Source: Ruminococcus sp. AF46-10NS
GTDB taxonomy: Bacteria; Bacillota; Clostridia; Lachnospirales; Lachnospiraceae
Direction: 5' to 3'
Assembly (NCBI RefSeq): GCF_003474435.1
Contig: NZ_QRNF01000027.1
Coordinates: 1-47,131 of the forward strand
Length of the DNA stretch: 47,131 nt
Under the pieces are notes generated by a model, which saw nothing but the letters and a program-made list of their open reading frames with translations, was not told where the DNA came from and did not search any database. This document shows positions 26,662 to 35,239 of the stretch, one piece after another (position 1 is the first letter of the stretch; each line of letters begins with the position of its first letter). A program made the position numbers and the translations under genes.

Positions 26662-27135
26662 TTGAATAAAGGGACAAAACGCAGGGTGAAAAAACTCGGC
26701 ACAGCTTTTTTTGTACTGTATGTTCTTATCCTGGTATACCTTCTTTTCTTTTCGGAAGGATATGGACGGGTAGCACAGGCGGAGAGAGAGTACCGTTATA
26801 ATCTTGTCCCGTTTGTGGAAATAAGACGTTTCTGGACATACAGGGAACAACTGGGAATGTTTGCACTTTTTACAAACATTTTCGGGAATGTGCTGGGATT
26901 TGTACCCTATGGGTTCGTTCTTCCGGTGATTGCCAGAAGAATGAGAAACGGATTTTTTATTATTTTATCCGGATTCTGCATCAGCCTGAGTGTGGAGGCG
27001 ATCCAGCTTATCACGAAAGTTGGATGTTTTGATGTGGATGATATGATACTGAATACTCTGGGAGCAGCACTGGGATATGGAATTTATGCAGTCTGCGAAA
27101 TTTTTAGGAGAAAACATAATGGCGAGAAGATATAG
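26662..27135 (+). CDS. VanZ family membrane protein
   Basis: 157 residues with about four membrane helices. LVPFVEIRRF, LFTNIFGNVLGFVPYGFVLP, SVEAIQLITKVGCFDVDDMILNTLGAALGY is the VanZ domain (PF04892). VanZ gives teicoplanin resistance in one context, but most chromosomal copies have no known resistance role. Start TTG 26662 has AGGGGAG 5-11 bases upstream; readings further upstream overlap the terminator hairpin. It overlaps the next gene by 17 bases. Confidence 0.85.
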   Translation: MNKGTKRRVKKLGTAFFVLYVLILVYLLFFSEGYGRVAQAEREYRYNLVPFVEIRRFWTYREQLGMFALFTNIFGNVLGFVPYGFVLPVIARRMRNGFFIILSGFCISLSVEAIQLITKVGCFDVDDMILNTLGAALGYGIYAVCEIFRRKHNGEKI

Positions 27136-27433
27136 ATATGCATTTGCAAAAAAGAGAGAAGCGGCCAGGGGTAAGCTGTCAGTCGGCCTGGCAGCTGCTT
27201 CCTTTGGGCTATTTGCTGCGGCAGTAGTGCTTGAACTTTTTCTTGATGGAAAAATGGGTGGGCTTATTGGAGGTACAGGCTTTTTTGCAATGCTTCTTTC
27301 TGTATACGGCTTCGCAATGGGGCTGTCAAGTTTTTCGGAAGAAAACAGAAAACACAGAACCAGCATGATCGGGTCCATCTTAAACGGTGTGATCATGGTT
27401 ATTTGGCTGGGACTTTTTTTATCAGGAGTATAA
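27119..27433 (+). CDS. Small membrane protein, DUF6142-like
   Basis: 104 residues. A basic, aromatic N-terminus (RRYRYAFAKKREA) and three hydrophobic segments (about 20-40, 45-67, 85-103) match the layout I recall for DUF6142, a Lachnospiraceae family of unknown function. The second loop has GLSSFSEENRKH. AGGAG precedes ATG 27119, which lies inside the end of the VanZ gene, so the two are coupled. Confidence 0.65.
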   Translation: MARRYRYAFAKKREAARGKLSVGLAAASFGLFAAAVVLELFLDGKMGGLIGGTGFFAMLLSVYGFAMGLSSFSEENRKHRTSMIGSILNGVIMVIWLGLFLSGV

Positions 27434-27437
27434 TCAG

Positions 27438-28040
27438 ATGGATGAAAAAGAACGTTTAAAAAAACAGCTTGATTTTATTCTGGAAGTAGATAAAGTCAAG
27501 AATATCTTTCGTCAGACATATCTTGCTGACGGAAACAGAAAAGAGAATGATGCGGAACATTCCTGGCATCTGGCACTGATGGCAGTGCTTTTGAAAGAAT
27601 ACTCCAATGAAGAGGTGGATCTTGGAAAAGTAATTCCTATGGTACTGACTCATGATCTTGTAGAGATCGATGCAGGAGATACCTATGCCTACGATGAAAA
27701 AGGTGCGCAGACAAAAGATGCAAGGGAGCGCAAGGCAGCAGAGCGGATTTACGGACTTCTTCCGGAAGATCAGGGTATGTGGCTGAAAGAACTCTGGGAA
27801 GAATTCGAGGCTTACGAGACACCGGAGGCGAAATTTGCCCATGTTCTGGATAACTGCCAGCCACTTTTCCTTAATGACGCTTCTAACGGAAAAAGCTGGG
27901 AAGAACATCAGGTGAAAAAGAGCCAGATCTATAGACGGAATCGGAAAACAGGAGAAGGTTCTGAGATGATCTGGGAATATATGAAAGAACTGATCGACAA
28001 GCATATTGCCCTGGGGCATGTGATCGATGATGAAAAATAA
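27438..28040 (+). CDS. HD-domain phosphohydrolase (YfbR/HDDC2-like)
   Basis: 200 residues. The HD metal site is visible: NDAEHSWHLAL (first His pair), LTHDLVEIDAGD (HD pair) and a later aspartate in VLDNCQP. E. coli YfbR and human HDDC2, the closest layout, dephosphorylate deoxynucleoside monophosphates; that activity is likely but not provable here. It begins 4 bases after the DUF6142-like gene and overlaps the M29 peptidase frame, suggesting one operon from 26662 onward. Confidence 0.85.
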   Translation: MDEKERLKKQLDFILEVDKVKNIFRQTYLADGNRKENDAEHSWHLALMAVLLKEYSNEEVDLGKVIPMVLTHDLVEIDAGDTYAYDEKGAQTKDARERKAAERIYGLLPEDQGMWLKELWEEFEAYETPEAKFAHVLDNCQPLFLNDASNGKSWEEHQVKKSQIYRRNRKTGEGSEMIWEYMKELIDKHIALGHVIDDEK

Positions 28041-30113
28041 GATGGGAGATGAGAAGTTGGACGAATGTATGGAAGAGCGTTATGAGCTGGCGAAAACAAG
28101 AATCCGTGAGATCATAACGGAGAACACAGTAAAAGAGCCATTTGGAAATTTTTTCCGGAAAATGGCGAAGTTCCTTTCCATGGCAGCAGATGTGATGGAT
28201 GAGGAGACTACAGATCTTGCTATTGAAGAGTTAAAGAAGCGCAACTATTGCTTTTATAAAGATATCCTTCCGAAGAATTATGAGAACAGCTACGGCAACC
28301 CGGCTTATGCTGTAAAAGAGCTGGGAGACTATGGAAAAGCATTCAGTTTTCTGTATGCGGAGCTTATGGGAACGACGGCTTATTCCCATGAAAAACGTCT
28401 CTGGGATATGACAGTATCCATGGAACTGTTTCTGGAATTGTATTCTGCATTCTGTGAGGAGGAGCTTCCGGAAGTTTCCACAGTGGAGGGAATTTTACGT
28501 TCCTATGTGAATGATTACTGCCAGGATATGATGGAAAAGAGGATCCGCGAGGGCGTTGACCCGGAGCTTGATTTTGCAGCAGATATTATCATGAATTCCG
28601 ATTTTTCTGATCTCAGATATCTGTATAAATATGGAGAATATGTTTCAGAGAATGAGATTGGCGTGGCAGAGTTTCTGAATTCCCTTTCTCAGGATGAGAT
28701 TGACAAGATGGCATCTACTTATACAGAAGGATACAGGATCGGTTTTATCACGGGACACAAGGATATCACGAAGAAAAAAACAGTAAACATCCGCTACAGT
28801 CTTGGATTTGAGCGAATGGTAAAAGCTGCCATCATTCAGTTTAGAAAGATGGGACTGGATCCGGTGATCTACCGTCATGCAACACATGCAGTAAATAAGA
28901 GAGGCTCTGTCCGCGTGGGATATACAGGCGGTGTGGCAAATCCTCAGTATGATTATGATCACCGTCAGGACAGTGCACTGTTTCTGGATGGAGATTTTGT
29001 GCAGCGCAAACTTCGTGCAATGCAGACATCCTACGAAAAATATAAAGATCTGCCAATGTACATGGCGGTCCGGCTTGCATTGATACTTTTGGTGAAGCTC
29101 CGTTTTCACCGGTAAGCAAACCTGAAGCCTATACATTAAATGAAACACAGCAGAAACTGCAGACAGAACTGGATAATGAGTCAGGACAGATTGTAAACCG
29201 CTACATCAAAGGCGATGAGAGAAGTTTTACCATTATTGCATATCCGGTTCCTGAGATCGGCGGCAATTATGAAGAAATCTTCCGTGAGATCGTGAAGATC
29301 AATACACTGGATTATCATCTCTATCAGGAAATCCAGCAGACGATCATCAATACACTGGATACCTGTGAGTGGGTGGAGGTTAAGGGAAGTGGAGATAATG
29401 ACACAGATCTTCTGATCCATCTGCATGAGCTTTCTGATCCGAAAAAACAGACAAATTTCGAGAATTGTGTAGCTGATGTGAACATTCCGGTAGGTGAAGT
29501 ATTTACTTCCCCGCAGCTTGCAGGAACAGGCGGCATCCTTCATGTGAAAAAGGTATATCTCAACGGGCTTCAGTTCCGTGACCTGAAGCTTGTTTTTGAC
29601 TGTGGACAGGTAATTGATTATACCTGCTCCAATTTTAAGACAGAGGAAGAAAACAGAAAGTATATCGAGGATAACATCCTTCACCATCATCCGAAGATAC
29701 CGATGGGTGAATTTGCCATCGGAACCAACACTACAGCTTATGTGGCTGCAATGAAATACGGAATTGCTGACAAGCTTCCGATTCTTATTGCAGAGAAGAT
29801 GGGACCGCATTTTGCAGTGGGTGATACCTGCTATAGCTGGGCAGAAGACACACCTGTATATAATCCTGACGGAAAAGAGATCATTGCCAGGGATAATGAG
29901 ATTTCTGAGATGCGTAAAGATGATGTAAGTCTTGCATATTATGGATGCCATACAGATATTACCATTCCATATGATGAACTTGGCAGCATCCGCGTAATCG
30001 ATGATGAGGGCGAAATGATCTCCATTATCGAGAATGGAAGATTTGTGCTCCCTGGAACAGAGGAATTGAATAAGCCTTTTGATCATCTTCCATTAAATAA
30101 AAATATAAGTTAA
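28027..30113 (+). CDS. M29 family aminopeptidase with a long N-terminal extension, broken by one missing base
   Basis: With one A restored near 29055 (CCAATG to CCAAATG, giving DLPNVHGGPACIDTFGE) this is about 685-695 residues. The C-terminal ~450 residues match thermophilic metallo-aminopeptidases (PF02073): GEVFTSPQLAGTGG-type loop, MGEFAIGTNTTAY, EKMGPHFAVGD and the final ISIIENGRFVLPG. These enzymes bind two metals and clip N-terminal residues from peptides. The first ~240 residues have no counterpart in the usual ~410-residue M29 enzymes. Start is uncertain: ATG 28027 overlaps the HD gene, and TTG 28057 has GGGAG 8 bases upstream and may be the real one. Without the base, frames end at 29115 and resume by 29116. 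Confidence 0.88.
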
Positions 30114-30142
30114 TTAGTAAATTTACAGTTTTCCCGTTCGTA

Positions 30143-30171
30143 TTGACAGAAAATGAGAATGTACGTAGAAT
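30143..30171 (+). promoter_or_regulatory. Promoter of the purE-purM-purN-purD operon
   Basis: Consensus TTGACA (30143-30148), a 17-base spacer and TAGAAT (30166-30171). The transcript leader is about 70 bases. I see no purine riboswitch aptamer in it. Confidence 0.8.
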
Positions 30172-30246
30172 AACCATAACAGCCGTGATCAGAAAAGCGG
30201 CAGACAACACGATAAATGTAATGATGTAACACGAAAGGAGAAAATA

Positions 30247-30753
30247 ATGGCTAAAGTAGGAATTGTAATGGGTAGTGATTCAGATATGCCAGTTATGAGT
30301 AAAGCAGCAGATATTCTGGAGAAACTGGGGATTGATTATGAGATGAAGATCATTTCCGCACACAGAGAACCAGATGTATTTTTCGAGTATGCCAGAACAG
30401 CAGAAGAAAAAGGCTTCAAAGTAATCATTGCAGGCGCAGGAATGGCAGCTCATCTTCCGGGAATGTGCGCGGCAATCTTTCCAATGCCTGTTATCGGAAT
30501 TCCAATGCACACTACATCACTGGGAGGAAGAGATTCCCTTTATTCCATTGTACAGATGCCAAGCGGCATCCCGGTTGCAACAGTCGCTATCAATGGCGGT
30601 GCCAATGCGGGACTCCTTGCAGCGAAGATCCTTGCAACTTCAGATGAAGAGCTTTTAGGCAGACTGAAAGCTTACAGTCAGGAGCTTAAGGAACAGGTTG
30701 AGAAGAAAGACGCAAAACTTCAGGAAGTTGGATATAAAAATTATAATAAATAA
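30247..30753 (+). CDS. purE: N5-carboxyaminoimidazole ribonucleotide mutase
   Basis: 168 residues, class I PurE, which moves the carboxyl group of N5-CAIR to give CAIR. VGIVMGSDSDMPVM, IISAHREPD with the catalytic histidine, and IIAGAGMAAHLPGM are diagnostic. The last ~15 residues form a lysine-rich tail. AAAGGAG precedes ATG 30247. PurK is not in the window. Confidence 0.96.
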   Translation: MAKVGIVMGSDSDMPVMSKAADILEKLGIDYEMKIISAHREPDVFFEYARTAEEKGFKVIIAGAGMAAHLPGMCAAIFPMPVIGIPMHTTSLGGRDSLYSIVQMPSGIPVATVAINGGANAGLLAAKILATSDEELLGRLKAYSQELKEQVEKKDAKLQEVGYKNYNK

Positions 30754-30786
30754 TAAACAAAAGAGTGTTGTTATAAGGAGGAAATT

Positions 30787-31812
30787 ATGGATTACAAGAC
30801 TTCAGGCGTAGATATTGAGGCTGGTTACAAATCAGTAGAACTGATGAAAAAACATATTGCCAAGACAATGAGACCGGAGGTACTTGGAGGAATCGGAGGT
30901 TTCTCAGGTGCATTTTCCATGGAGAAATTTAAAGACATGGAGGAACCGACACTTGTTTCCGGAACAGATGGATGCGGAACGAAGGTTAAAGTAGCCATGG
31001 TCATGGATAAGCATGATACCATTGGAATCGATGCTGTAGCCATGTGTGTGAATGATATTGCATGTGCAGGTGGAGAACCACTGTTTTTTCTGGATTATAT
31101 TGCCTGTGGTAAGAACTATCCTGAGAAGATCGCTGAGATCGTAAAGGGTGTTGCAGAAGGCTGTGTACAGTCAGAAGCTGCTCTTATCGGCGGTGAGACA
31201 GCAGAACATCCTGGACTTATGCCTGAGGATGAGTATGATCTTGCAGGATTTGCAGTAGGAGTCGTTGATAAAAAAGATCTTCTTACAGGAGAATCCCTGA
31301 AACCAGGAGATGTACTCATCGGCATGGCTTCCACAGGAGTTCACAGTAACGGATTTTCTCTTGTACGTAAAGTATTTGATATGACAAAGGAATCTCTGGA
31401 TACCTATTATGAGGAGCTTGGTACAACACTTGGCGAGGCTCTGATCGCACCGACCAGAATCTATGTAAAAGCATTAAAGAGTATCCGCAATGCCGGTGTG
31501 AAGATCCATGCCTGCAGCCATATCACAGGCGGCGGATTTTATGAGAATATCCCGCGTATGCTGAAAGAAGGTACAAGAGCAGTTGTTAAGAAAGACAGCT
31601 ATCCGGTACTTCCAATCTTCAAACTTCTTGCAGAAAAAGGAAATATTGATGAGCATATGATGTATAATACATACAATATGGGACTTGGAATGATCCTTGC
31701 AGTAGATCCGGCAGATGTTGACAAAACAATGGAAGCTATCCGCAGCACAGGAGACAAGCCGTATGTTGTAGGAAGCATTGAAGCAGGTGAAAAGGGAGTG
31801 ACCTTATGTTAA
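30787..31812 (+). CDS. purM: Phosphoribosylformylglycinamidine cyclo-ligase (AIR synthetase)
   Basis: 341 residues. Uses ATP to close FGAM to AIR. Motifs: [47 protein letters not shown] and [21 protein letters not shown] lies 6 bases before ATG. Overlaps purN by 7 bases. Confidence 0.97.
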   Translation: MDYKTSGVDIEAGYKSVELMKKHIAKTMRPEVLGGIGGFSGAFSMEKFKDMEEPTLVSGTDGCGTKVKVAMVMDKHDTIGIDAVAMCVNDIACAGGEPLFFLDYIACGKNYPEKIAEIVKGVAEGCVQSEAALIGGETAEHPGLMPEDEYDLAGFAVGVVDKKDLLTGESLKPGDVLIGMASTGVHSNGFSLVRKVFDMTKESLDTYYEELGTTLGEALIAPTRIYVKALKSIRNAGVKIHACSHITGGGFYENIPRMLKEGTRAVVKKDSYPVLPIFKLLAEKGNIDEHMMYNTYNMGLGMILAVDPADVDKTMEAIRSTGDKPYVVGSIEAGEKGVTLC

Positions 31813-32429
31813 AAATCGGAGTTCTTGTTTCCGGCGGCGGGACTAATCTCCAGGCAATCCTGGATGCAATTGATGCCGGAGATATCACCAATGCAGAAGT
31901 GGATATCGTGATCAGCAATAATGCTTCTGCCTATGCGTTGGAGAGAGCCAGAAAGCATAATATCGAAGCTTTGTGCATTGCACCGAAAGACTATCCGGAC
32001 AGGGAAGCTTTTCACAGAGCGCTTCTTGCAAAACTTCAGGAGAGGGGAGTGGATCTGATCGTTCTTGCCGGATATCTGGTTGCTATTCCACCTGTGATGG
32101 TGGAAGCTTATCCGAATAAGATCGTTAACATTCATCCGTCCCTGATACCGTCATTCTGCGGCAAAGGTTATTATGGACTCAAAGTTCATGATGCAGTGCT
32201 TGCAAGAGGTGTGAAGGTAACAGGTGCTACTGTACATTTTGTTGATGCAGGCACGGATACAGGCCCGATCATCCTCCAGAAAGCGGTAAAAGTTAAGGAT
32301 GGAGATACATCCAAGGAACTTCAGAGAAGAGTAATGGAGAAGGCTGAGTGGAAGATCCTTCCGAAGGCCATCGATCTTATTGCCAATGAGAAGATCACAG
32401 TGACAGATGGGATCGTTTCTTTTAAATAA
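31806..32429 (+). CDS. purN: Phosphoribosylglycinamide formyltransferase (10-formyl-THF dependent)
   Basis: 207 residues. Transfers formyl from 10-formyltetrahydrofolate to [17 protein letters not shown] binds the nucleotide. The catalytic triad lies in [10 protein letters not shown] (Asn, His) and the aspartate of [10 protein letters not shown]. The start overlaps the end of purM, so translation is coupled. Confidence 0.96.
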   Translation: MLKIGVLVSGGGTNLQAILDAIDAGDITNAEVDIVISNNASAYALERARKHNIEALCIAPKDYPDREAFHRALLAKLQERGVDLIVLAGYLVAIPPVMVEAYPNKIVNIHPSLIPSFCGKGYYGLKVHDAVLARGVKVTGATVHFVDAGTDTGPIILQKAVKVKDGDTSKELQRRVMEKAEWKILPKAIDLIANEKITVTDGIVSFK

Positions 32430-32453
32430 TCAAAAATCAGATGAATACAGGCT

Positions 32454-32475
32454 GCAAAGCGAATGTCCGCTTTGC
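32454..32475. repeat. Short hairpin repeat, copy 2, in front of purD
   Basis: Perfect 8-bp stem GCAAAGCG/CGCTTTGC with loop AATGTC, 16 bases before the purD start. It carries the same 13-mer (32460-32472) as the hairpin at 26410-26422. It has no T-tail, so it is not an ordinary terminator. Confidence 0.5.
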
Positions 32476-32491
32476 GCAAAGGAGTAAACAG

Positions 32492-33766
32492 ATGAAGATA
32501 TTAATTGTAGGAAGCGGCGGAAGAGAACATGCAATTGCATGGAGTGTTGCAAAAAGCCCGAAGGCAGATAAGATTTACTGTGCACCTGGCAATGCAGGAA
32601 TCGCAGAGTATGCAGAGTGTGTAGATATCGGAGCAATGGAATTTGAAAAGCTGGCTGCATTTGCCAAAGAAAAAGAGATCGACCTTACAATTGTCGGGAT
32701 GGATGATCCTCTTGTTGGCGGCATTGTAGATGTATTTGAGGCACAGGGACTTCGTGTATTCGGACCTCGAAAAAATGCAGCGATCCTGGAAGGTTCCAAG
32801 GCTTTTTCCAAAGATCTTATGAAAAAATACGGAATTCCAACTGCAGCTTATGAGAATTTTGATGATCCGGAAAAAGCACTTACATATTTAAGAACAGAAG
32901 CGAAATTCCCGATCGTTCTGAAGGCTGACGGACTTGCTCTTGGAAAAGGTGTTCTGATCTGTCAGGATCTTAAAGAGGCTGAGGACGGCGTAAAAGAGAT
33001 CATGGAAGATAAAAAATTCGGAAATGCCGGAAATACCATGGTCATTGAGGAGTTTATGACAGGTCGTGAAGTTTCCGTGCTTTCTTTTGTAGATGGAAAG
33101 ACCATCCGCACCATGACATCCGCACAGGATCACAAGCGTGCCAAGGACGGAGACCAGGGACTGAATACCGGTGGAATGGGAACATTTTCCCCAAGTCCGT
33201 TCTATACAGAAGAAGTAGACGAGTTCTGTAAAAAACATATTTATCAGAAGACTGTAGATGCCATGGCAGCTGAGGGACGCCCGTTCAAGGGAATTATTTT
33301 CTTCGGGCTGATGCTTACTGCAGATGGCCCGAAGGTTCTGGAGTACAATGCAAGATTCGGAGATCCTGAGGCACAGGTTGTTCTTCCACGTATGGAAAAT
33401 GATATCCTTGAGGTAATGGAAGCCTGCGTTGACGGCAAACTGGATCAGATCGATCTGAAATTTCAGAATAATGCAGCAGTCTGTGTAGTGCTTGCAAGCG
33501 ATGGTTATCCGGTAAAATATGAGAAGGGTATTCCGATCCATGGATTTGAGAATTTCAAGGACAAGGACGGATATTACTGTTTCCATGCAGGAACCAGATT
33601 TAAAGATGGCGAGATCGTTACAAACGGCGGACGTGTTCTTGGCATCACAGCCAAAGGAAAAACTCTCAAAGAAGCCAGAAAGAACGCATACGAAGCTACT
33701 GAGTGGATTGATTTTGCAAACAAATATATGCGTCACGACATTGGTAAGGCCATTGACGAGGCGTGA
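32492..33766 (+). CDS. purD: Phosphoribosylamine-glycine ligase (GAR synthetase)
   Basis: 424 residues, ATP-grasp fold. ILIVGSGGREHAIAW at the N-terminus, LKADGLALGKGV, the AQDHKRAKDGDQGLNTGGMG loop, and EYNARFGDPEAQ with metal-binding residues. Joins glycine to phosphoribosylamine. ATG 32492 follows AAAGGAG by 7 bases. Last gene of the pur operon here; purF, purL, purH and others are elsewhere. No clear terminator follows. Confidence 0.97.
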   Translation: MKILIVGSGGREHAIAWSVAKSPKADKIYCAPGNAGIAEYAECVDIGAMEFEKLAAFAKEKEIDLTIVGMDDPLVGGIVDVFEAQGLRVFGPRKNAAILEGSKAFSKDLMKKYGIPTAAYENFDDPEKALTYLRTEAKFPIVLKADGLALGKGVLICQDLKEAEDGVKEIMEDKKFGNAGNTMVIEEFMTGREVSVLSFVDGKTIRTMTSAQDHKRAKDGDQGLNTGGMGTFSPSPFYTEEVDEFCKKHIYQKTVDAMAAEGRPFKGIIFFGLMLTADGPKVLEYNARFGDPEAQVVLPRMENDILEVMEACVDGKLDQIDLKFQNNAAVCVVLASDGYPVKYEKGIPIHGFENFKDKDGYYCFHAGTRFKDGEIVTNGGRVLGITAKGKTLKEARKNAYEATEWIDFANKYMRHDIGKAIDEA

Positions 33767-33842
33767 ATCATAAATTCGTTATTGTCCATTTTGCAACAGT
33801 AACCCAACAGTAACATAAATTCTACAACTATTAGCACACAGC

Positions 33843-33902
33843 TTGACGAAATTATAGATTATATTGTAAAATAGTGTTAACTATGAATGCCATAAATAGT
33901 TA
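33843..33902 (+). promoter_or_regulatory. Promoter of the SseB-like gene with an inverted repeat at the start site
   Basis: TTGACG (33843-33848), an 18-base spacer and TAAAAT (33867-33872). TAACTAT/ATAGTTA (33878-33884 with 33896-33902) spans the predicted start and could be an operator. The -35 overlaps TGACGAA, a permitted 0A-box variant. Confidence 0.5.
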
Positions 33903-34002
33903 TCAATAATAAAAGCTGGATGCTGACAGAACACGATAAGAACGAACCATTTTCTTTGATGCAGTGTCACATCCAAATGATGAGGCAGAGAGGATAAGAA
34001 AA

Positions 34003-34776
34003 ATGGGAATCAGTGTAGAAGAAGCAATTCAGGAACTCAGAAACAGGGAGGAAGTTTTTGTTGCATATTCACAGGCCACCAAGCTTCCGTATGTTACCTG
34101 CGATGAGGAGACATTTAATGATCAGGCAAGGATTTTTGCCACAGAAGAAGAGATTAAAGAATATGGAAAACAGCTCTTGGAGGATAAGATCCTCCTCATG
34201 GGCATGAAATACGAAAAAAAAGATTTTCCGAGACTGTACGGTACTCTGTACGCCATTGGTGTAAACAGTGTGATCTGGACAGATGGTAATGATCAGATTG
34301 AAGTGGAGATTCAGAGGATCGCAAGTCAGAGAGACATGAGCAAGATTGAGCCGTCTAAGAGACCGCTTCTCAATCCATCTCTTGAGCTTTCGGGCATTTA
34401 TTTCATGCAGGAGCTCCGCCGTCCGGTGAAACAGGAAGAGCATAAGAATATCCGTGAACTGGAAGAAGAGCTGATTGCCAACCTCCGAAAAGCAGAATTC
34501 CTGATTGCTATTAATGCAGAACAGGAAGAAAACGGAAAACTCCATATTCCATATCTCAAGAACAAAGAAGACAAGATCCTTCAGCCTGTATTCACAGATG
34601 TTATGGAATTTGAGAAATTCGGCAGAGGTAAGAATCTCCGTGTTGCGAAAGTAACCATGGATAAACTTCCGAGTTTGATGATTCCGCAGGCGAGTGCTTA
34701 TGTGGTAAATCCGCTTGGATTTAATCTGATTCTGAACAAAGAGCAGGTGGAGAAGATCGCAGGAGTCGCCAAATAA
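34003..34776 (+). CDS. SseB-domain protein
   Basis: 257 residues. The C-terminal half is an SseB-like domain (PF07179): a RKAEFLIAINAEQ strand, IPYLKNKED, PVFTDVMEFEKF, and NPLGFNLIL near the end. SseB enhances serine sensitivity in E. coli, but in Firmicutes the domain is found in proteins of unknown or secretion-related role. The N-terminal ~120 residues may be a diverged second copy (PYVTCDEETFND, PRLYGTLYAIGVNSVIW), which is inference. ATG 34003 is chosen because GAGAGG sits 9 bases upstream. Single gene with its own promoter and terminator. Confidence 0.72.
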   Translation: MGISVEEAIQELRNREEVFVAYSQATKLPYVTCDEETFNDQARIFATEEEIKEYGKQLLEDKILLMGMKYEKKDFPRLYGTLYAIGVNSVIWTDGNDQIEVEIQRIASQRDMSKIEPSKRPLLNPSLELSGIYFMQELRRPVKQEEHKNIRELEEELIANLRKAEFLIAINAEQEENGKLHIPYLKNKEDKILQPVFTDVMEFEKFGRGKNLRVAKVTMDKLPSLMIPQASAYVVNPLGFNLILNKEQVEKIAGVAK

Positions 34777-34792
34777 AAAAATAAATCACAGC

Positions 34793-34826
34793 AGGCTGCC
34801 AGGATATGAAACTGTGCAGCCTTTTG
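34793..34826 (+). terminator. Terminator after the SseB-like gene
   Basis: AGGCTGC (34793-34799) pairs with GCAGCCT (34816-34822) with an inner CAG/CTG helix, then TTTT. Confidence 0.7.
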
Positions 34827-34850
34827 CTGTTATAGAGGAGAGATTGCCCG

Positions 34851-35228
34851 ATGGTGATAGAAATTGATTTTAACAGTGATGAGGCGATCTACATGCAGAT
34901 CACTAATCAGATCATAATGGGGATAGCCACGTCAAGGCTTCATGAGGGGGATGCTCTGCCTTCTGTGCGGCAACTTGCAAGTATTGCAGGGATCAATATG
35001 CACACTGTAAACAAAGCATACGCGCTGCTTCGTCAGGAAGGTTTTGTGACCATTGACAGACGAAAAGGAGCCGTGATCTCCATTGATGCAGACAAGGTGA
35101 GAGCGCTGGAAGAGATGAAGCAGAATCTTACAGTAGCGATGGCCTGGGGGTGTTGTAAGAATGTAACAAGGGAAGAAGTCCATCAGCTGGTGGATGAGAT
35201 TTTTGATGAATATGACGCAGATAGATAG
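34851..35228 (+). CDS. GntR-family regulator, YtrA subfamily
   Basis: 125 residues. An N-terminal winged helix-turn-helix (residues about 10-75: AIYMQITNQI, LPSVRQLASIAGINMHTVNKAYALLRQEGFV) and a short helical C-terminus lacking the ligand domain of larger GntR proteins, which defines YtrA. Such regulators usually sit in front of ABC transporters. Here it lies 11 bases before clpC with a shared direction, so it probably regulates its own clpC-containing operon. GAGGAGAG precedes ATG 34851. Confidence 0.9.
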   Translation: MVIEIDFNSDEAIYMQITNQIIMGIATSRLHEGDALPSVRQLASIAGINMHTVNKAYALLRQEGFVTIDRRKGAVISIDADKVRALEEMKQNLTVAMAWGCCKNVTREEVHQLVDEIFDEYDADR

Positions 35229-35239
35229 GAGGAGACAAC

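Noticed and set aside
30114..30246. PurR box or purine riboswitch before purE
   Set aside because: A CGAACGGG-like string exists on the minus strand near 30133, but the second inverted box is missing at the right distance, and the ~70-base leader has no purine aptamer core.
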